The notes: generated by a model not told the origin, from the sequence alone. DNA of 61,519 bases from a virus (IMGVR_UViG_3300042862_000334:1-61519), one strand, 5' to 3'; positions 9,339 through 17,939 are shown, counted from the first letter of the stretch. A program made the numbers and translations.

Positions 9339-9740
9339 TTAAATTTTACTTAATGAATGAAAAGAACCTTGTCCACAATAAGACTCTACTTGATACCCTC
9401 TCCATTCATACATACCTGAAGTAAATATATTATATTTTTTCTTTTTAGCTTTTTTACCTAATTTAGACAAAGCACTATAAAGAGGAGTATATAAAGAAGT
9501 TTCTCCGTCATAATGTTGATTCCAAAGAATATCTCTTCTTTTTTCTGCGTGTTTATGAAATTTCTCAAACAGTATTTCTAAACTTTCGTCAGTTTGTTCT
9601 TTTAAGAAGTTTTTAAATTTCTTTTTCCATCTTTTGTAGAATTCATCTTCTCTATTCCACTTTTCAGCCATTCTATCCATAGAAGCTTGACCTTCTTCAG
9701 AATCTAACCAATCTTTCCATTTTTCAAAATCTATTGCCAT
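9339..9740 (-). CDS. Unrecognised 133-aa basic/helical protein
   Basis: N-terminal acidic helix (MAIDFEKWKDWLDSEEGQ), long Lys-rich helices, then GMYEWRGYQVESYCGQGSF. First gene after the promoter at 9778-9808, so it heads the operon running left to 8027. Confidence 0.7.
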   Translation of the reverse strand: MAIDFEKWKDWLDSEEGQASMDRMAEKWNREDEFYKRWKKKFKNFLKEQTDESLEILFEKFHKHAEKRRDILWNQHYDGETSLYTPLYSALSKLGKKAKKKKYNIFTSGMYEWRGYQVESYCGQGSFHSLSKI

Positions 9741-9777
9741 AATTGTTTTGTTTTTCGCCGCGTTAAAAATTAAAGTA

Positions 9778-9808
9778 CAAATATACGAATAAAAACTGAC
9801 ATAAACAA
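9778..9808 (-). promoter_or_regulatory. Bacteroidota-type promoter
   Basis: Minus strand: TTG (9808-9806), 20 nt, TATATTTG (9785-9778). Directs transcription into the gene at 9740. Confidence 0.75.
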
Positions 9809-9810
9809 GA

Positions 9811-9845
9811 AAAACCTCCGAAAAATTAATTTCAGAGGTTTTATT
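9811..9845. terminator. Terminator after the homing endonuclease gene
   Basis: AAACCTC pairs with GAGGTTT around a 16-nt loop, flanked by A and T runs so it can work on either strand. It isolates the endonuclease gene from the next promoter. Confidence 0.7.
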
Positions 9846-9860
9846 TAGATTGAGTTTAAA

Positions 9861-10835
9861 TTAGACGTATATTAAAGATGTTTTGTTTTTACAAGGAGAG
9901 TTACCATTTAACATCTGTTTCATGTGGTTATAACTATATTCATAATATTTAGAAGCTTCACTCAAAGACTGATAAAAAATACCAGTTTCTGTATCGAGGA
10001 CATATTTCATCCAACCTCTTTTTTTATTTGCTCTTTTTAGATTATTGTTAAAATCTTCTAAATACTGTAAACAAGTATCATTACTATTTTTTAATTTATA
10101 ACCTAATGTTTGTGATGGCATATTTATACTTTTAGCAGCTTCTACTATAGTATTGAAAATATCCAATGTTTCTATATTTATAATTTTCCTAAAGTTTTTA
10201 CTTTCTTTCACAAAAGGTAAAAGTCCTTTTTCATAATCTTCTGCATATACGTAGGATGTATCATTATTTGTACGTCTATTTAACTTACTTTTAAAAGCAC
10301 TATAACATATAGGTAAGTTTTCAGAAGCATCTAAGGCACAATCATAAAAGATACCAGTTTCTAAATTTAACACTTCTTTTGCTAAATGATGTTTACCTCT
10401 TGTTTTACCAAACATTATATTTTTTTCTCCGTCTTGGTTACCCTTATTTGATTTTTTCCAATTATTAATCTGCTCTTGTGTTTTTATTACACCTACTGTT
10501 CCCTCACCACCATCTGTTAAATTAACCAATGTTCCGCCACAACAATCAGCACGTTTATAGTAGTCAATCAAAATACACTCTAGTTGACAAGCTGCATCCC
10601 ATGTTATATTATGAGATAAAATCTCTACTTCAAAGCCATATTTTTCAACAACTTTAGTCCACCACTTATTTCTGCCATTTTTTGTATAAGCTCTAGAGTA
10701 TTTTGGTTGATTTCCTATACCTATATAAAAAACCTCACTTGTACCTAATTTTGTATGTCTATAAACATAAGCATCTTTAACATCCTTTTTATCTCGCATA
10801 GTATTTAAAAATGAAAAACTTCTAACAAAAACCAC
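9861..10835 (-). CDS. GIY-YIG homing endonuclease with NUMOD1-like repeats
   Basis: The N-terminal domain has a YVYRH...EVFYIGIG motif (variant of GIY-YIG), then a conserved Arg region (SRAYTKNGRNKWW), a Glu in ACQLECILIDYY, and NLTDGGEG with GEKNIMFGKTRGKHH (NUMOD3-like). Three C-terminal repeats of the type NxETGIFYxxxxxASexx (NUMOD1/IENR1-like) would bind DNA. Free-standing phage homing endonucleases have this build. The start may be 10799 (MRDKKDVKDAYVYRH) rather than 10835. It has its own promoter and terminator, consistent with a mobile gene. Confidence 0.85.
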   Translation of the reverse strand: MVFVRSFSFLNTMRDKKDVKDAYVYRHTKLGTSEVFYIGIGNQPKYSRAYTKNGRNKWWTKVVEKYGFEVEILSHNITWDAACQLECILIDYYKRADCCGGTLVNLTDGGEGTVGVIKTQEQINNWKKSNKGNQDGEKNIMFGKTRGKHHLAKEVLNLETGIFYDCALDASENLPICYSAFKSKLNRRTNNDTSYVYAEDYEKGLLPFVKESKNFRKIINIETLDIFNTIVEAAKSINMPSQTLGYKLKNSNDTCLQYLEDFNNNLKRANKKRGWMKYVLDTETGIFYQSLSEASKYYEYSYNHMKQMLNGNSPCKNKTSLIYV

Positions 10836-10917
10836 TACGAATAGTCTTTGAAAGAAGTTTCTCGGTAAAAATAATATCTTAAAAGTTAATCAGTGTTCGT
10901 AGCAAAAATTAACAATA

Positions 10918-10949
10918 CAAATATACGAAAATTAATTCAGATTACCAAA
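10918..10949 (-). promoter_or_regulatory. Bacteroidota-type promoter of the homing endonuclease gene
   Basis: Minus strand TTTG (10949-10946), 20-nt spacer, TATATTTG (10925-10918). The surrounding 45 nt resemble the promoter of the second homing endonuclease at 25449-25480. Confidence 0.8.
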
Positions 10950-10968
10950 TTGTTTACAATATTTGTTA

Positions 10969-12222
10969 TTAAACTGCATAATAAAATACATTAGGAACTC
11001 CTTTTCCATTATCCTCTGTAATAACAAAACCGCTTTCAGAAGTGTAACCTAAAGATTCGCTAAAGAAATTGCCTGTAAAAAAACTAGGACAGTTCATTCT
11101 TCTGTGGTCTACCGCATCATCTTTAATAGTTTGATAACTGTCTCTTTGGTTTATGTTTAACTTTTGAATAATACTATGTAAATGTCCTTCACAAATTAAA
11201 TTATAATTACCTTGTACACCATAATCCCAACATAACTGTTTAGTACTTCTTTTACTTAATGCATGATGTCCATGTGTAAGAATGTGTGTAATTTTATCAA
11301 TAGTATGCGTAATAACTAAAGAATTAAATTCAACATTATAACCTAATAACTCTAATCCCCAGCAAACTAAATTTGCGGCTCCACCTTGAACATCTTCTTT
11401 GTTGTCTGACGTTGTTCGGTCATGATTTCCTGCTACAACTTTAACTTCTCCTAAATTTACTATTTTAGATAAAAAGTTATCGTGTAGAATTTTAACAACA
11501 AGTTTAACAGCTTCTGCTCCGACCATAGCTTTATCTAAACCTTTCCAAGTATTCTTGTGAGATAAACCTGTAAAACTTTCTATTAAATCCCCTAAGATAT
11601 GCACATGAACTGTTGAATAATTTCTTTCGTTTATATCGTTTACAGCTTCTAGTAACTTATTAGCTAAAATATCAATAGAGAAGTTTTTTGTTCTAATTAA
11701 GTTATCAACATACGAACCTAAATGCAAATCTGCTATTTTAACAACACCAATTTTATTTTTGGTATCTTTTGTTATAGGAGTGTATTTTACACCCTCAAAA
11801 CCTTTTAAAATAAGTTCTTTAAATTCTTCTTCTGTTACGGCAGGTTCAACTACTTCTTCATAGAACACTACATTATAAAAAGGGATTCCACTATGGCTAA
11901 TTAGTTTGTAACTTCTAATCTTATTTACATCTAATCCATAATGTGAACAGTACTGTTCTATATTCATTAAAGAACCGTCCTCTGAAATAGCTGTAAACCC
12001 TCTTTGTGGTTTTTCTTTATCGTTTGAATAGTTGTTACTATCTGTAACCGTATCATTCTCTAAATCTAAATCAACCTTTCCACTCCTAAGTAGCCTACTA
12101 AGTCTGTTTCGATATTTTTCAGAGTATTCAATTCCTAATTCTGTGCAATGTCTTCGACAAGCCTCTGAAATGTTTTGTTCTTGAGTGTAGTACTCTAATG
12201 CTTTTTCTATTTTAAATTCCAT
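10969..12222 (-). CDS. Calcineurin-like metallophosphoesterase with N-terminal HTH-like region
   Basis: 417 aa. The N-terminal 55 residues (ISEACRRHCTELGIEYSEKYRNRL) look like a helix-turn-helix. The C-terminal half carries the full metallophosphoesterase signature in order: KIADLHLGSY (DxH), HILGDLIESF (GDxxE), VVAGNHDRTTSDN (GNHD), LTHGHHAL (GHxx) and CEGHLHSI (GHxH). Such proteins are common in Bacteroidota phages; the substrate is unknown, possibly DNA ends or nucleotides. Confidence 0.85.
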   Translation of the reverse strand: MEFKIEKALEYYTQEQNISEACRRHCTELGIEYSEKYRNRLSRLLRSGKVDLDLENDTVTDSNNYSNDKEKPQRGFTAISEDGSLMNIEQYCSHYGLDVNKIRSYKLISHSGIPFYNVVFYEEVVEPAVTEEEFKELILKGFEGVKYTPITKDTKNKIGVVKIADLHLGSYVDNLIRTKNFSIDILANKLLEAVNDINERNYSTVHVHILGDLIESFTGLSHKNTWKGLDKAMVGAEAVKLVVKILHDNFLSKIVNLGEVKVVAGNHDRTTSDNKEDVQGGAANLVCWGLELLGYNVEFNSLVITHTIDKITHILTHGHHALSKRSTKQLCWDYGVQGNYNLICEGHLHSIIQKLNINQRDSYQTIKDDAVDHRRMNCPSFFTGNFFSESLGYTSESGFVITEDNGKGVPNVFYYAV

Positions 12223-12230
12223 CTATTTAT

Positions 12231-12521
12231 TTATTTAATTTTTATTCCCTTCAAATTTTCAAGAACCATCTTAAACTCTCTCATTATTGTATCTTCTAAC
12301 GGCTCATAGTCACCAGTTTCTTCTCTGTATTCTTGTTGCGAATTTTCACTATTCCACAAATCTATTTTTATATTGTGATTTTCGCCGAAAGAATTAAAAG
12401 AAACAGAATCTATAAGATTATCAAGTGTATATGAAAACCATACATCATCTCTCTCATATTTATTCCATAGTTTTTCGTTTAAGTCTTGTACTATTTCTAG
12501 GGGTGTTTTTTCTCTACTCAT
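12231..12521 (-). CDS. Unrecognised 96-aa protein
   Basis: Acidic protein. A copy of the dispersed motif (12381-12406) is read through as DSVSFNSFGEN. Follows the 38-aa ORF by 3 nt. Confidence 0.65.
   Translation of the reverse strand: MSREKTPLEIVQDLNEKLWNKYERDDVWFSYTLDNLIDSVSFNSFGENHNIKIDLWNSENSQQEYREETGDYEPLEDTIMREFKMVLENLKGIKIK
12381..12406 (+). repeat. Dispersed GC-core/A-tract motif, copy inside a gene
   Basis: TTCGCCGAAAGAATTAAAAG followed by AAACAG. Forward copy within coding sequence. Confidence 0.5.
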
Positions 12522-12524
12522 CTA

Positions 12525-12641
12525 TTATTTATTTAATTCTAAAAATTCTTCTACTACTTCTTCAGTGTTATCAAATGCGTAAAACACATCTTCTTGCTCT
12601 CTTAACCAGTCTATGAATTCTATTAATAGTTCTTTTTTCAT
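12525..12641 (-). CDS. Small 38-aa acidic protein
   Basis: ATG at 12641, TAA at 12525. MKKELLIEFIDWLREQ start, then an acidic tail. Packed between neighbours without gaps, which supports it. Confidence 0.55.
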   Translation of the reverse strand: MKKELLIEFIDWLREQEDVFYAFDNTEEVVEEFLELNK

Positions 12642-12653
12642 ATTATAAGTTAT

Positions 12654-12869
12654 TTAAATTAAAAATGATACTTTATCTTTTACTTTAAAAATAGCACTCT
12701 CTAGTTCCATTAAAGCATATCCTAAATCTTCTACATTACTGCCTTTTCCCATCATAAAGCTTTGGCTTTTACTATCTAAATAGTCGTCTATTTTAGTAGA
12801 CATTTTTTCTACATATTCTAAACTACTTTCTACAAAGCTGTCTATTTGTTCATAATCTTTTTTAGTCAT
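12654..12869 (-). CDS. Unrecognised 71-aa helical protein
   Basis: MTKKDYEQIDSFVESSLEYV start; helical throughout. 1 nt from the upstream gene. Confidence 0.65.
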   Translation of the reverse strand: MTKKDYEQIDSFVESSLEYVEKMSTKIDDYLDSKSQSFMMGKGSNVEDLGYALMELESAIFKVKDKVSFLI

Positions 12870-12870
12870 T

Positions 12871-13272
12871 TTATAAAGTATTTAATCGTTTATTTAAAAG
12901 TTCAATTTGCCTCTTTATATCTTCTTTTTGCGCAATTCTGTCATTTTCTTGCTGTTCTAGTTGTTTTGCTATTTCTTCTTCCATCCAGTTTTCAATTTCT
13001 TTTTCGCCGAAACCTAAAACAGGAATAGGAACATAAGAAAAATCCCCTCGAGTAAAATCCTCGTAAGGAATTCCATCATCATTAAAAACTATAATACGGT
13101 CTTTTTCAACTTTGAAAGAATAGTGACTTAAAAAACTATCAAACTCCATAGTTAAATAATCCGAATTCATACCTAACAAAGATATATAACAATTTTGTTC
13201 TGAAAGTTCTGATTCTTTATCGGAAAGAATATTACACACTTCCCATAATTTTTTTAAATTAAGTATTTCCAT
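12871..13272 (-). CDS. Unrecognised 133-aa protein with C-terminal coiled coil
   Basis: C-terminal 45 residues are a Gln/Glu/Lys coiled coil (EEEIAKQLEQQENDRIAQKE). N-terminal half mixed. Overlaps the upstream gene by 14 nt. Confidence 0.7.
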   Translation of the reverse strand: MEILNLKKLWEVCNILSDKESELSEQNCYISLLGMNSDYLTMEFDSFLSHYSFKVEKDRIIVFNDDGIPYEDFTRGDFSYVPIPVLGFGEKEIENWMEEEIAKQLEQQENDRIAQKEDIKRQIELLNKRLNTL

Positions 13273-13465
13273 TTTTATAAAAATTTTTATTTAAGTAGTG
13301 GCATTTAAATTGCATATCTTGAAACTTACCTTTACCTACTCTTTCATTTGTTTCAGTATCTGTTATGTACCAAAAACTGTTAATATTACCTTTATTTGCA
13401 GTATATTGAAACCTTCTTTTGTTTATTTCGGGCATTTCTACATGCTCTAAAATAATCTCTATCAT
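13259..13465 (-). CDS. Unrecognised 68-aa protein
   Basis: Beta-rich, contains FWYITDTETNERVGKGKFQ. ATGA-type overlap with the upstream gene. Confidence 0.65.
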   Translation of the reverse strand: MIEIILEHVEMPEINKRRFQYTANKGNINSFWYITDTETNERVGKGKFQDMQFKCHYLNKNFYKNGNT

Positions 13466-14076
13466 AAATATCGTTTTTTAATTACTTTTGTCCAATAATC
13501 TGTTGTTACTTTACCTTTATCACTATGACTTGTCCAAACACAAGGGTGTTTTTCTTTTGCCTCTTTTAATCTTTCTTGCGCCGATTTAGATTTGTCTGTA
13601 TCGTGCTCAAACGCGAGGTAACATTCCCAAAAATGCATATCATCTTCTGGTCTAAAGATTAAAGCAATTTGATAACCAAAACAAACAAAGCTCCAAATAG
13701 GATTCCACTCATGTCTAAAAGAGTCGTATTTAGTTTTCCATCCTAGACCTACAAAATCAAATCCAAATTTTTTAGGGTCTGAAAATCTGTAGTTTAAATA
13801 CCTATCATATAGCTCTGAGAAAGACCATTCAGTTAATTTATAATTGCCCTCTCTTCTATTATGTTCTTTTATTCTTTTTAGTTCTTTTACCGCCTCATCA
13901 ATAGCTTTTTGCGGAGTTGCTTTTTTCCAGGTGCGGGGTAAAAATATAGGAGTACCTATTGCAACTTTTCCAAAATAAAACTTTAATTTGGGCGGCTTAA
14001 AAGGTGAAAAGTAAACAGACAGCCACTCAAAGTTTCTTAAAAACCAATATAGCTTTGAATATTTAAATTTTATCAT
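13462..14076 (-). CDS. Conserved-looking 204-aa phage protein of unknown function
   Basis: Trp/Phe-rich. Contains SPFKPPKLKFYFGKVAIGTP then FLPRTWKKATP, and later FGFDFVGLGWKTKYDS and PIWSFVCFGYQIALIF. This pattern recurs in Bacteroidota phage proteins as far as I recall, but no function is known to me. Confidence 0.75.
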   Translation of the reverse strand: MIKFKYSKLYWFLRNFEWLSVYFSPFKPPKLKFYFGKVAIGTPIFLPRTWKKATPQKAIDEAVKELKRIKEHNRREGNYKLTEWSFSELYDRYLNYRFSDPKKFGFDFVGLGWKTKYDSFRHEWNPIWSFVCFGYQIALIFRPEDDMHFWECYLAFEHDTDKSKSAQERLKEAKEKHPCVWTSHSDKGKVTTDYWTKVIKKRYL

Positions 14077-14273
14077 TTTATATTAGTTAAAGGGTAACAG
14101 TTTAAAATATCTTCTTCATCTTGCTCTGTTACATAACCATCTCTCATATTATCAACAGCTTCTTTCAAAGCTTGTTCTACGTGATATTTAGCAAATTTTT
14201 TCATTGCGGTAAGTGTAACATTTCTATTAATGTTTCTTTGTTGTATATTGTATAAAAATTCTTCTGCTGTCAT
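14073..14273 (-). CDS. MTAEEF-type small phage protein
   Basis: 66 aa, MTAEEFLYNIQQ start; MTAEEF also opens the gene at 30215-30427, suggesting a related small-protein family. Coupled on both sides by 4-nt overlaps. Confidence 0.7.
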   Translation of the reverse strand: MTAEEFLYNIQQRNINRNVTLTAMKKFAKYHVEQALKEAVDNMRDGYVTEQDEEDILNCYPLTNIK

Positions 14274-14491
14274 AATTTATCTCTATATTTAAAAGGGTGA
14301 TTTGATTCTTCTGGAATATTACTCATTCCTTCCATGTCTAATAGGTATAAAGCGTGCATATTATCAACAATAGTTACACCTTTGTCTTTAACCCTTTCGC
14401 ACACACTACAACTACAACCGTTACCATCTCTATAAACTACTTTTCCAACTCTATCTAAAAACCACTGTTTTCTTTTTTCGTATTCTGTCAT
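14270..14491 (-). CDS. Unrecognised 73-aa protein with Cys pair
   Basis: Contains GNGCSCSVCERVKDKG, a possible zinc knuckle. 4-nt overlaps with both neighbours. Confidence 0.65.
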   Translation of the reverse strand: MTEYEKRKQWFLDRVGKVVYRDGNGCSCSVCERVKDKGVTIVDNMHALYLLDMEGMSNIPEESNHPFKYRDKL

Positions 14492-14709
14492 AATTTATTT
14501 TCTTCTTTAAAAACGTTTAAATAATAATTAGCCGTTTCTTCAGACCAACTGCTCGTATTTTCTAATTCTTGGTTTTGTATTACCCATCTCCCAAACTTAA
14601 TAGCAAACTCTTCTGCTATTACTTCAAGCTGTTCTGCTACGTGTTTTCTGTTATAATCTTTATCAATCCAATCACATAGAGTATTAATAAAATTTTCTTT
14701 TATTGTCAT
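14488..14709 (-). CDS. Unrecognised 73-aa helical protein
   Basis: Contains LEVIAEEFAIKFGRWVIQNQ; a similar EFAIKFxxxI phrase occurs in the protein at 20801-21052 (DFAIKFASFI), so the two may be distant paralogues. Confidence 0.7.
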   Translation of the reverse strand: MTIKENFINTLCDWIDKDYNRKHVAEQLEVIAEEFAIKFGRWVIQNQELENTSSWSEETANYYLNVFKEENKL

Positions 14710-14750
14710 TTTTATTTAATTTTTAGTTTACTACGTTGTAAATACACTAA

Positions 14751-14918
14751 TTATTTTTCAATCTCGCAAATGTTTATTACTTTATTTCTATTTTCTGTTT
14801 TTTTGAGGTACTCCGTATTAACTTTTTGCGGGAAATTAGCAATACAATCTAAACAACAAAGTACAAATTTAGGTTTATAAGTTTTCCAATCTTCTCTTAA
14901 AAATATTTTTTTATCCAT
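14751..14918 (-). CDS. Small 55-aa Cys-containing protein
   Basis: ATG at 14918, TAA at 14751. Contains FVLCCLDCIANF. It overlaps the 3' end of the primase-like gene by 8 nt. Confidence 0.55.
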   Translation of the reverse strand: MDKKIFLREDWKTYKPKFVLCCLDCIANFPQKVNTEYLKKTENRNKVINICEIEK

Positions 14919-15825
14919 TATCTTCTAAGGTTAAAGGTGCTGACATTCCTAAGCTCTTCATATCTAAACAAGTTTTTTTATAAGATTTTGATTTCTGACT
15001 TAAATAATCATTATTTTCTATTAAATCAAACAAAATATCTTGCATTTCATCTTCTGTAAAATAACCTGCTCCACAATAACCCCAACCTAAAATACAAGTA
15101 CTTCTACAAATGTAGTGTCCGCTATCCGTGATTTTATTCATCATTGAAGTAAGTATCTTAATTATAGTTTGTCTTTCTTCTTCTGTCGCTTCTACTTCAA
15201 TTTTTTCTCCCGAATACTCTCTAAACTCATCTACTTTAATACCTCTTTTATCAAAGATAGCAGGTTCTTCCCTAATCAACACCTCTCTATCGTATGTAAG
15301 ATAAGCTGGCAGTGAGGGGTTTTGGGGTGCGAAGTCCATATTTTTAATATATTGCCACGAAGACATAAGACCGTAAAAATATGACTTAAAATCCTTAACA
15401 TCTAAAGCTACAGGAATACGCACAAGAACCTTAACACCTTTTTTAGAAACTGATAAAAATGAAGCTATAACAAAATCATAGGTATCAAATAAATACTGCT
15501 TTAAAGCTACAGCTACATCTTCCTCTAAATTGTCTATGTCAACTAAAAGAATACCTGTATAAGAAACTATATTTTCATATTTTCTACCTGTTCCGTCCAT
15601 TACACAACAAGGATTAAAATAGAACAGTTGGCTTTTTAATTTATCTTTTCGTTTTTTATCTCCAACTTTTGAAGCTTCTTCAATTTCTTTAAAGACCTTT
15701 AAGGTACTTTCTTTAGGCGACTGTATTGCGGAAAGCATTTCTTTAAGAGAGCACATTCCTAAGGGAATAGTTTCATAAACAGAACTTGGGTAATACTGGA
15801 ATTTAGTATCTAAAATATTATTCAT
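14911..15825 (-). CDS. BT4734/VirE-N-like primase-domain protein
   Basis: 304 aa. Residues about 80-160 contain YTGILLVDIDNLE (acidic metal motif), VIASFLSVSKKGVKVLVRIP (the sGxGxH-type strand pair, here with Lys-Val) and later YDREVLIREEPAIF, the arrangement of the archaeo-eukaryotic primase-like BT4734 N-terminal family frequent in Bacteroidota mobile elements. No helicase domain is attached; a separate DnaB-like helicase is encoded at 32367. Probable priming role, inferred. Confidence 0.75.
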   Translation of the reverse strand: MNNILDTKFQYYPSSVYETIPLGMCSLKEMLSAIQSPKESTLKVFKEIEEASKVGDKKRKDKLKSQLFYFNPCCVMDGTGRKYENIVSYTGILLVDIDNLEEDVAVALKQYLFDTYDFVIASFLSVSKKGVKVLVRIPVALDVKDFKSYFYGLMSSWQYIKNMDFAPQNPSLPAYLTYDREVLIREEPAIFDKRGIKVDEFREYSGEKIEVEATEEERQTIIKILTSMMNKITDSGHYICRSTCILGWGYCGAGYFTEDEMQDILFDLIENNDYLSQKSKSYKKTCLDMKSLGMSAPLTLEDNG

Positions 15826-16091
15826 ATTTTTTTAAATCCTGTAGGAGCTGCTCCTAAAATTATACTTCGATATATTAACTTTTTATAATATTTTGATACT
15901 TTTTTAGTTTTTAAAATATCCCTTATTATTTCTTCTTGCCGCGAATCTTCTAAATAATAATTATTGAAAAAACCTTCTTTTTTAGATTTGCCACTTGCTA
16001 TTAATTCATCAATATTTGCACTTGGAGTAGCTTCTTTATATAATGCTCGATATATTTCCAACATTATTTCGTCTATTTTATTTGCTTTCAT
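15822..16091 (-). CDS. Unrecognised 89-aa protein
   Basis: Helical, with ELIASGKSKKEGFFNNYYLE. 4-nt overlaps with the primase-like gene and the upstream gene suggest co-translation. Confidence 0.7.
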   Translation of the reverse strand: MKANKIDEIMLEIYRALYKEATPSANIDELIASGKSKKEGFFNNYYLEDSRQEEIIRDILKTKKVSKYYKKLIYRSIILGAAPTGFKKI

Positions 16092-16519
16092 TTTTTTCGT
16101 GTTGTATGATACATTGAATATCTTGGATTATAACCAATAGGATAATACTCACCATTAGTGTGTAAAAAAGCGTCAACTTCAATCCAGTCATCAGTATTGT
16201 ATAAATTAGCCTCTATTTTACATCTCCTATCTTTATCGAATAAACATTTGATATACTCCCAATTTTCATCATCACAAGCCATACCTGCTTGACCAAATTC
16301 ATCTTGGTGTTCTTGAATCTCTTTAACTGTTCGATACTTAAAATCCCAAGGTAATAGATGTTCAACTCGCATTAACTCATTGCAAACTGATGATACCACA
16401 TACGTCTTTCTACCTAAAGCGTATCTAAAAGCACAAAATAAAACAATTTCTTGGTCTAACGATAAGGTTTCTTCAACCTCTACATATTTTCTTCCTATTT
16501 TTCTAAATAATTCTGCCAT
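16088..16519 (-). CDS. Unrecognised 143-aa phage protein
   Basis: Contains LSLDQEIVLFCAFRYALGRK then TYVVSSVCNELMR, a helical segment that I associate with phage hypothetical proteins. Function unknown. Confidence 0.7.
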   Translation of the reverse strand: MAELFRKIGRKYVEVEETLSLDQEIVLFCAFRYALGRKTYVVSSVCNELMRVEHLLPWDFKYRTVKEIQEHQDEFGQAGMACDDENWEYIKCLFDKDRRCKIEANLYNTDDWIEVDAFLHTNGEYYPIGYNPRYSMYHTTRKK

Positions 16520-16596
16520 AAGTATTTACATTTATTAGTTTCTTTATCAAAAGGTGGCTCTATAAAAAAAGATTGATAAAATTCATCTGCTTTCAC
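16495..16596 (-). CDS. Possible 33-aa ORF with GTG start
   Basis: GTG at 16596, TAG at 16495; KADEFYQSFFIEPPFDKETN. It fits between two small genes but overlaps the next by 25 nt. Weak. Confidence 0.3.
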   Translation of the reverse strand: MKADEFYQSFFIEPPFDKETNKCKYLWQNYLEK

Positions 16597-16602
16597 CGTA
16601 TA

Positions 16603-16752
16603 TTATTCTCTATAAATTATAAACCAATCTCTACTATTGCCTTTATCATAATGACATATCCACATTTTAGATTGTCTTATATATTCTATTTTCGGCGAAA
16701 AAAGCTTAAAAAGAAACAGAAAAATTACTGCCAAAATTAATAACTCTATCAT
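16603..16752 (-). CDS. Small 49-aa membrane-anchored protein
   Basis: ATG at 16752, TAA at 16603. MIELLILAVIFLFLFKLF is a single N-terminal membrane segment followed by a short soluble tail (WICHYDKGNSRDWFIIYRE). Its start overlaps the stop of the integrase remnant. A copy of the dispersed motif (16691-16719) is read through as FLFLFKLFSPK. Confidence 0.6.
   Translation of the reverse strand: MIELLILAVIFLFLFKLFSPKIEYIRQSKMWICHYDKGNSRDWFIIYRE
16691..16719 (+). repeat. Dispersed GC-core/A-tract motif
   Basis: TTCGGCGAAAAAAGC followed by TTAAAAAGAAACAG; one of the closest copies to consensus, inside the 49-aa ORF. Confidence 0.55.
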
Positions 16753-16916
16753 AACGGTAAATTTATTTTATGTTTTTGTATTGTTAATACTCTATAAGGG
16801 TCTTTACAACTAGTTTCTTTTAAATACTGAGATAGAGTTTGTACATAAACCTTAATTGTGTTTTGAGAGTAATTCTTATATCTCAATTTATTTTCAAAAA
16901 TTTCGAGAACTTTCAT
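16749..16916 (-). pseudogene. Internally deleted integrase remnant
   Basis: The 55-codon frame starts MKVLEIFENKLRYKNYSQNT, identical over its first 24 residues to the intact integrase at 40833-41630, continues to CKDPYRVLTIQ and ends KINLPL, matching the intact C-terminus KINLPI. About 210 codons, including all catalytic residues, are missing. It therefore cannot recombine DNA and marks a second, non-autonomous copy of the array head. Confidence 0.9.
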
Positions 16917-16975
16917 CTGCTAAGTATTGATTTTATTAGTATTTTATTATAGTTGAGTATATATAATAGTTAGCA
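16917..16975 (-). other. attI-like region of array 1
   Basis: TAAGTATTGATTTTATTAGT and GTTGAGTATATATAATAG precede the crossover G16969|TTAGCA. The same stretch, with few changes, lies between the intact integrase and array 2 (41631-41690). Confidence 0.8.
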
Positions 16976-16981
16976 CCAATA

Positions 16982-17626
16982 CTACGAAACTGCACAACCG
17001 AGAACATATTGTCCTACATTTGGGTCAACGCAATTACGAATTATTTGGTCTTTTCTGTGTTTCATTTTATATTCTCGTAAATCAAAATAACCTTTTTCAG
17101 AACTTCCTCTTTGGTTGTGAGTTAATCCGTCTTTAATTTCAGTTTGTGGTATTTCAAAGTTTGCCCAAAATAAGTGTCTACCAAGTTTTGCAGTTGGTTT
17201 TACAAATGGTTCGTAATAAGGCTTTACATTTTCAACTACAAACTTTATATCTGTGTTCTTTGTAAAGTTCTGTAAAAAGGTTATTTCAGCCCACAATCTC
17301 ATATCAGGCATTACAGCATCGTAACTTCCGCTTTTACTTGCCATCATTCTTACTTTGCTATGGCTTTGGCAAGGTGGAGAACTCCATATAAAATCAAACT
17401 CTCTCCAATTTTTAGCCAAATAATCGTGTGCATCAGTAACTATTACATTATCGTTTGGGTGTAATTGCTTGTAAACATTTGCAATTTCTTCGTTGTATTC
17501 TATTGCAGTTACTTCTACATTTTCCCAATGTTTGCGGTTTCCTCCAATTCCAGCGTATAGGTTTAAAACCCGTACTGGTGCTAACATCGGTTTGGCAAAA
17601 TTGCCGTTTTCGTTTTCTTTTGACAT
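16982..17626 (-). CDS. Cassette 1.1: DNA cytosine-5 methyltransferase, compact
   Basis: Motif I is RVLNLYAGIGGNRKHWEN (SAM site), motif IV SSPPCQSHS (catalytic PCQ), motif VI FVVENVKPYY (ENV). At 214 aa or less it is short and lacks a typical C-terminal target-recognition domain, like other compact phage C5 methyltransferases. The start is unsure: 17587 (MLAPVRVLNL) or 17626, which lies inside the attC; the ATG at 17587 overlaps the inverse core. Stop 12 nt from the crossover. Probably protects phage DNA from restriction. Confidence 0.85.
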   Translation of the reverse strand: MSKENENGNFAKPMLAPVRVLNLYAGIGGNRKHWENVEVTAIEYNEEIANVYKQLHPNDNVIVTDAHDYLAKNWREFDFIWSSPPCQSHSKVRMMASKSGSYDAVMPDMRLWAEITFLQNFTKNTDIKFVVENVKPYYEPFVKPTAKLGRHLFWANFEIPQTEIKDGLTHNQRGSSEKGYFDLREYKMKHRKDQIIRNCVDPNVGQYVLGCAVS

Positions 17627-17702
17627 TTTATCTTAATTTAAACATTTGTAATTCTAATGAAGTTTTGTGTTCGGCAACTTCGCCAAGCCGTAGGCGTTAG
17701 GC
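17572..17702. other. attC-like site 1.1
   Basis: R'' GTACTGGTGCTAAC (17572-17585), complementary to the first bases of its own cassette (TTAGCACCAATAC). Arms CGGTTTGGCAAAATTGCCG and CGGCAACTTCGCCAAGCCG. R' crossover G17696|TTAGGC. Confidence 0.85.
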
Positions 17703-17939
17703 AACATTTAAAGAAGCCCACCAAATATTAAACTTCTCCATAGCAATCTTTTCTGCATTTTTTCCACCGACACAATCTTCATAGTGATAAGGTGATTTAG
17801 TTTCTCCATCAGCGTGTCTTAATCCGCTTCTAATGCAGAAAAAACCAGCACCATCTGTAATTTCAAACCAATCTATCATTGTCATTCCAATCCCGAATTT
17901 AAATTCAGGTCGAAGTTTTAATATCTGTTTTTTAGTCAT
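17697..17939 (-). CDS. Cassette 1.2: unrecognised 80-aa protein
   Basis: Contains FGIGMTMIDWFEITDGAGFF then RSGLRHADGETKSPYHYED. Its stop codon is the complement of the TTA that forms the crossover (17697-17699), so the recombination site supplies the terminator codon. Function unknown. Confidence 0.75.
   Translation of the reverse strand: MTKKQILKLRPEFKFGIGMTMIDWFEITDGAGFFCIRSGLRHADGETKSPYHYEDCVGGKNAEKIAMEKFNIWWASLNVA

Noticed and set aside
17455-17700. Plus-strand ORF across attC 1.1
   Set aside because: Lies antisense to the cytosine methyltransferase and in the palindrome; no coding character.
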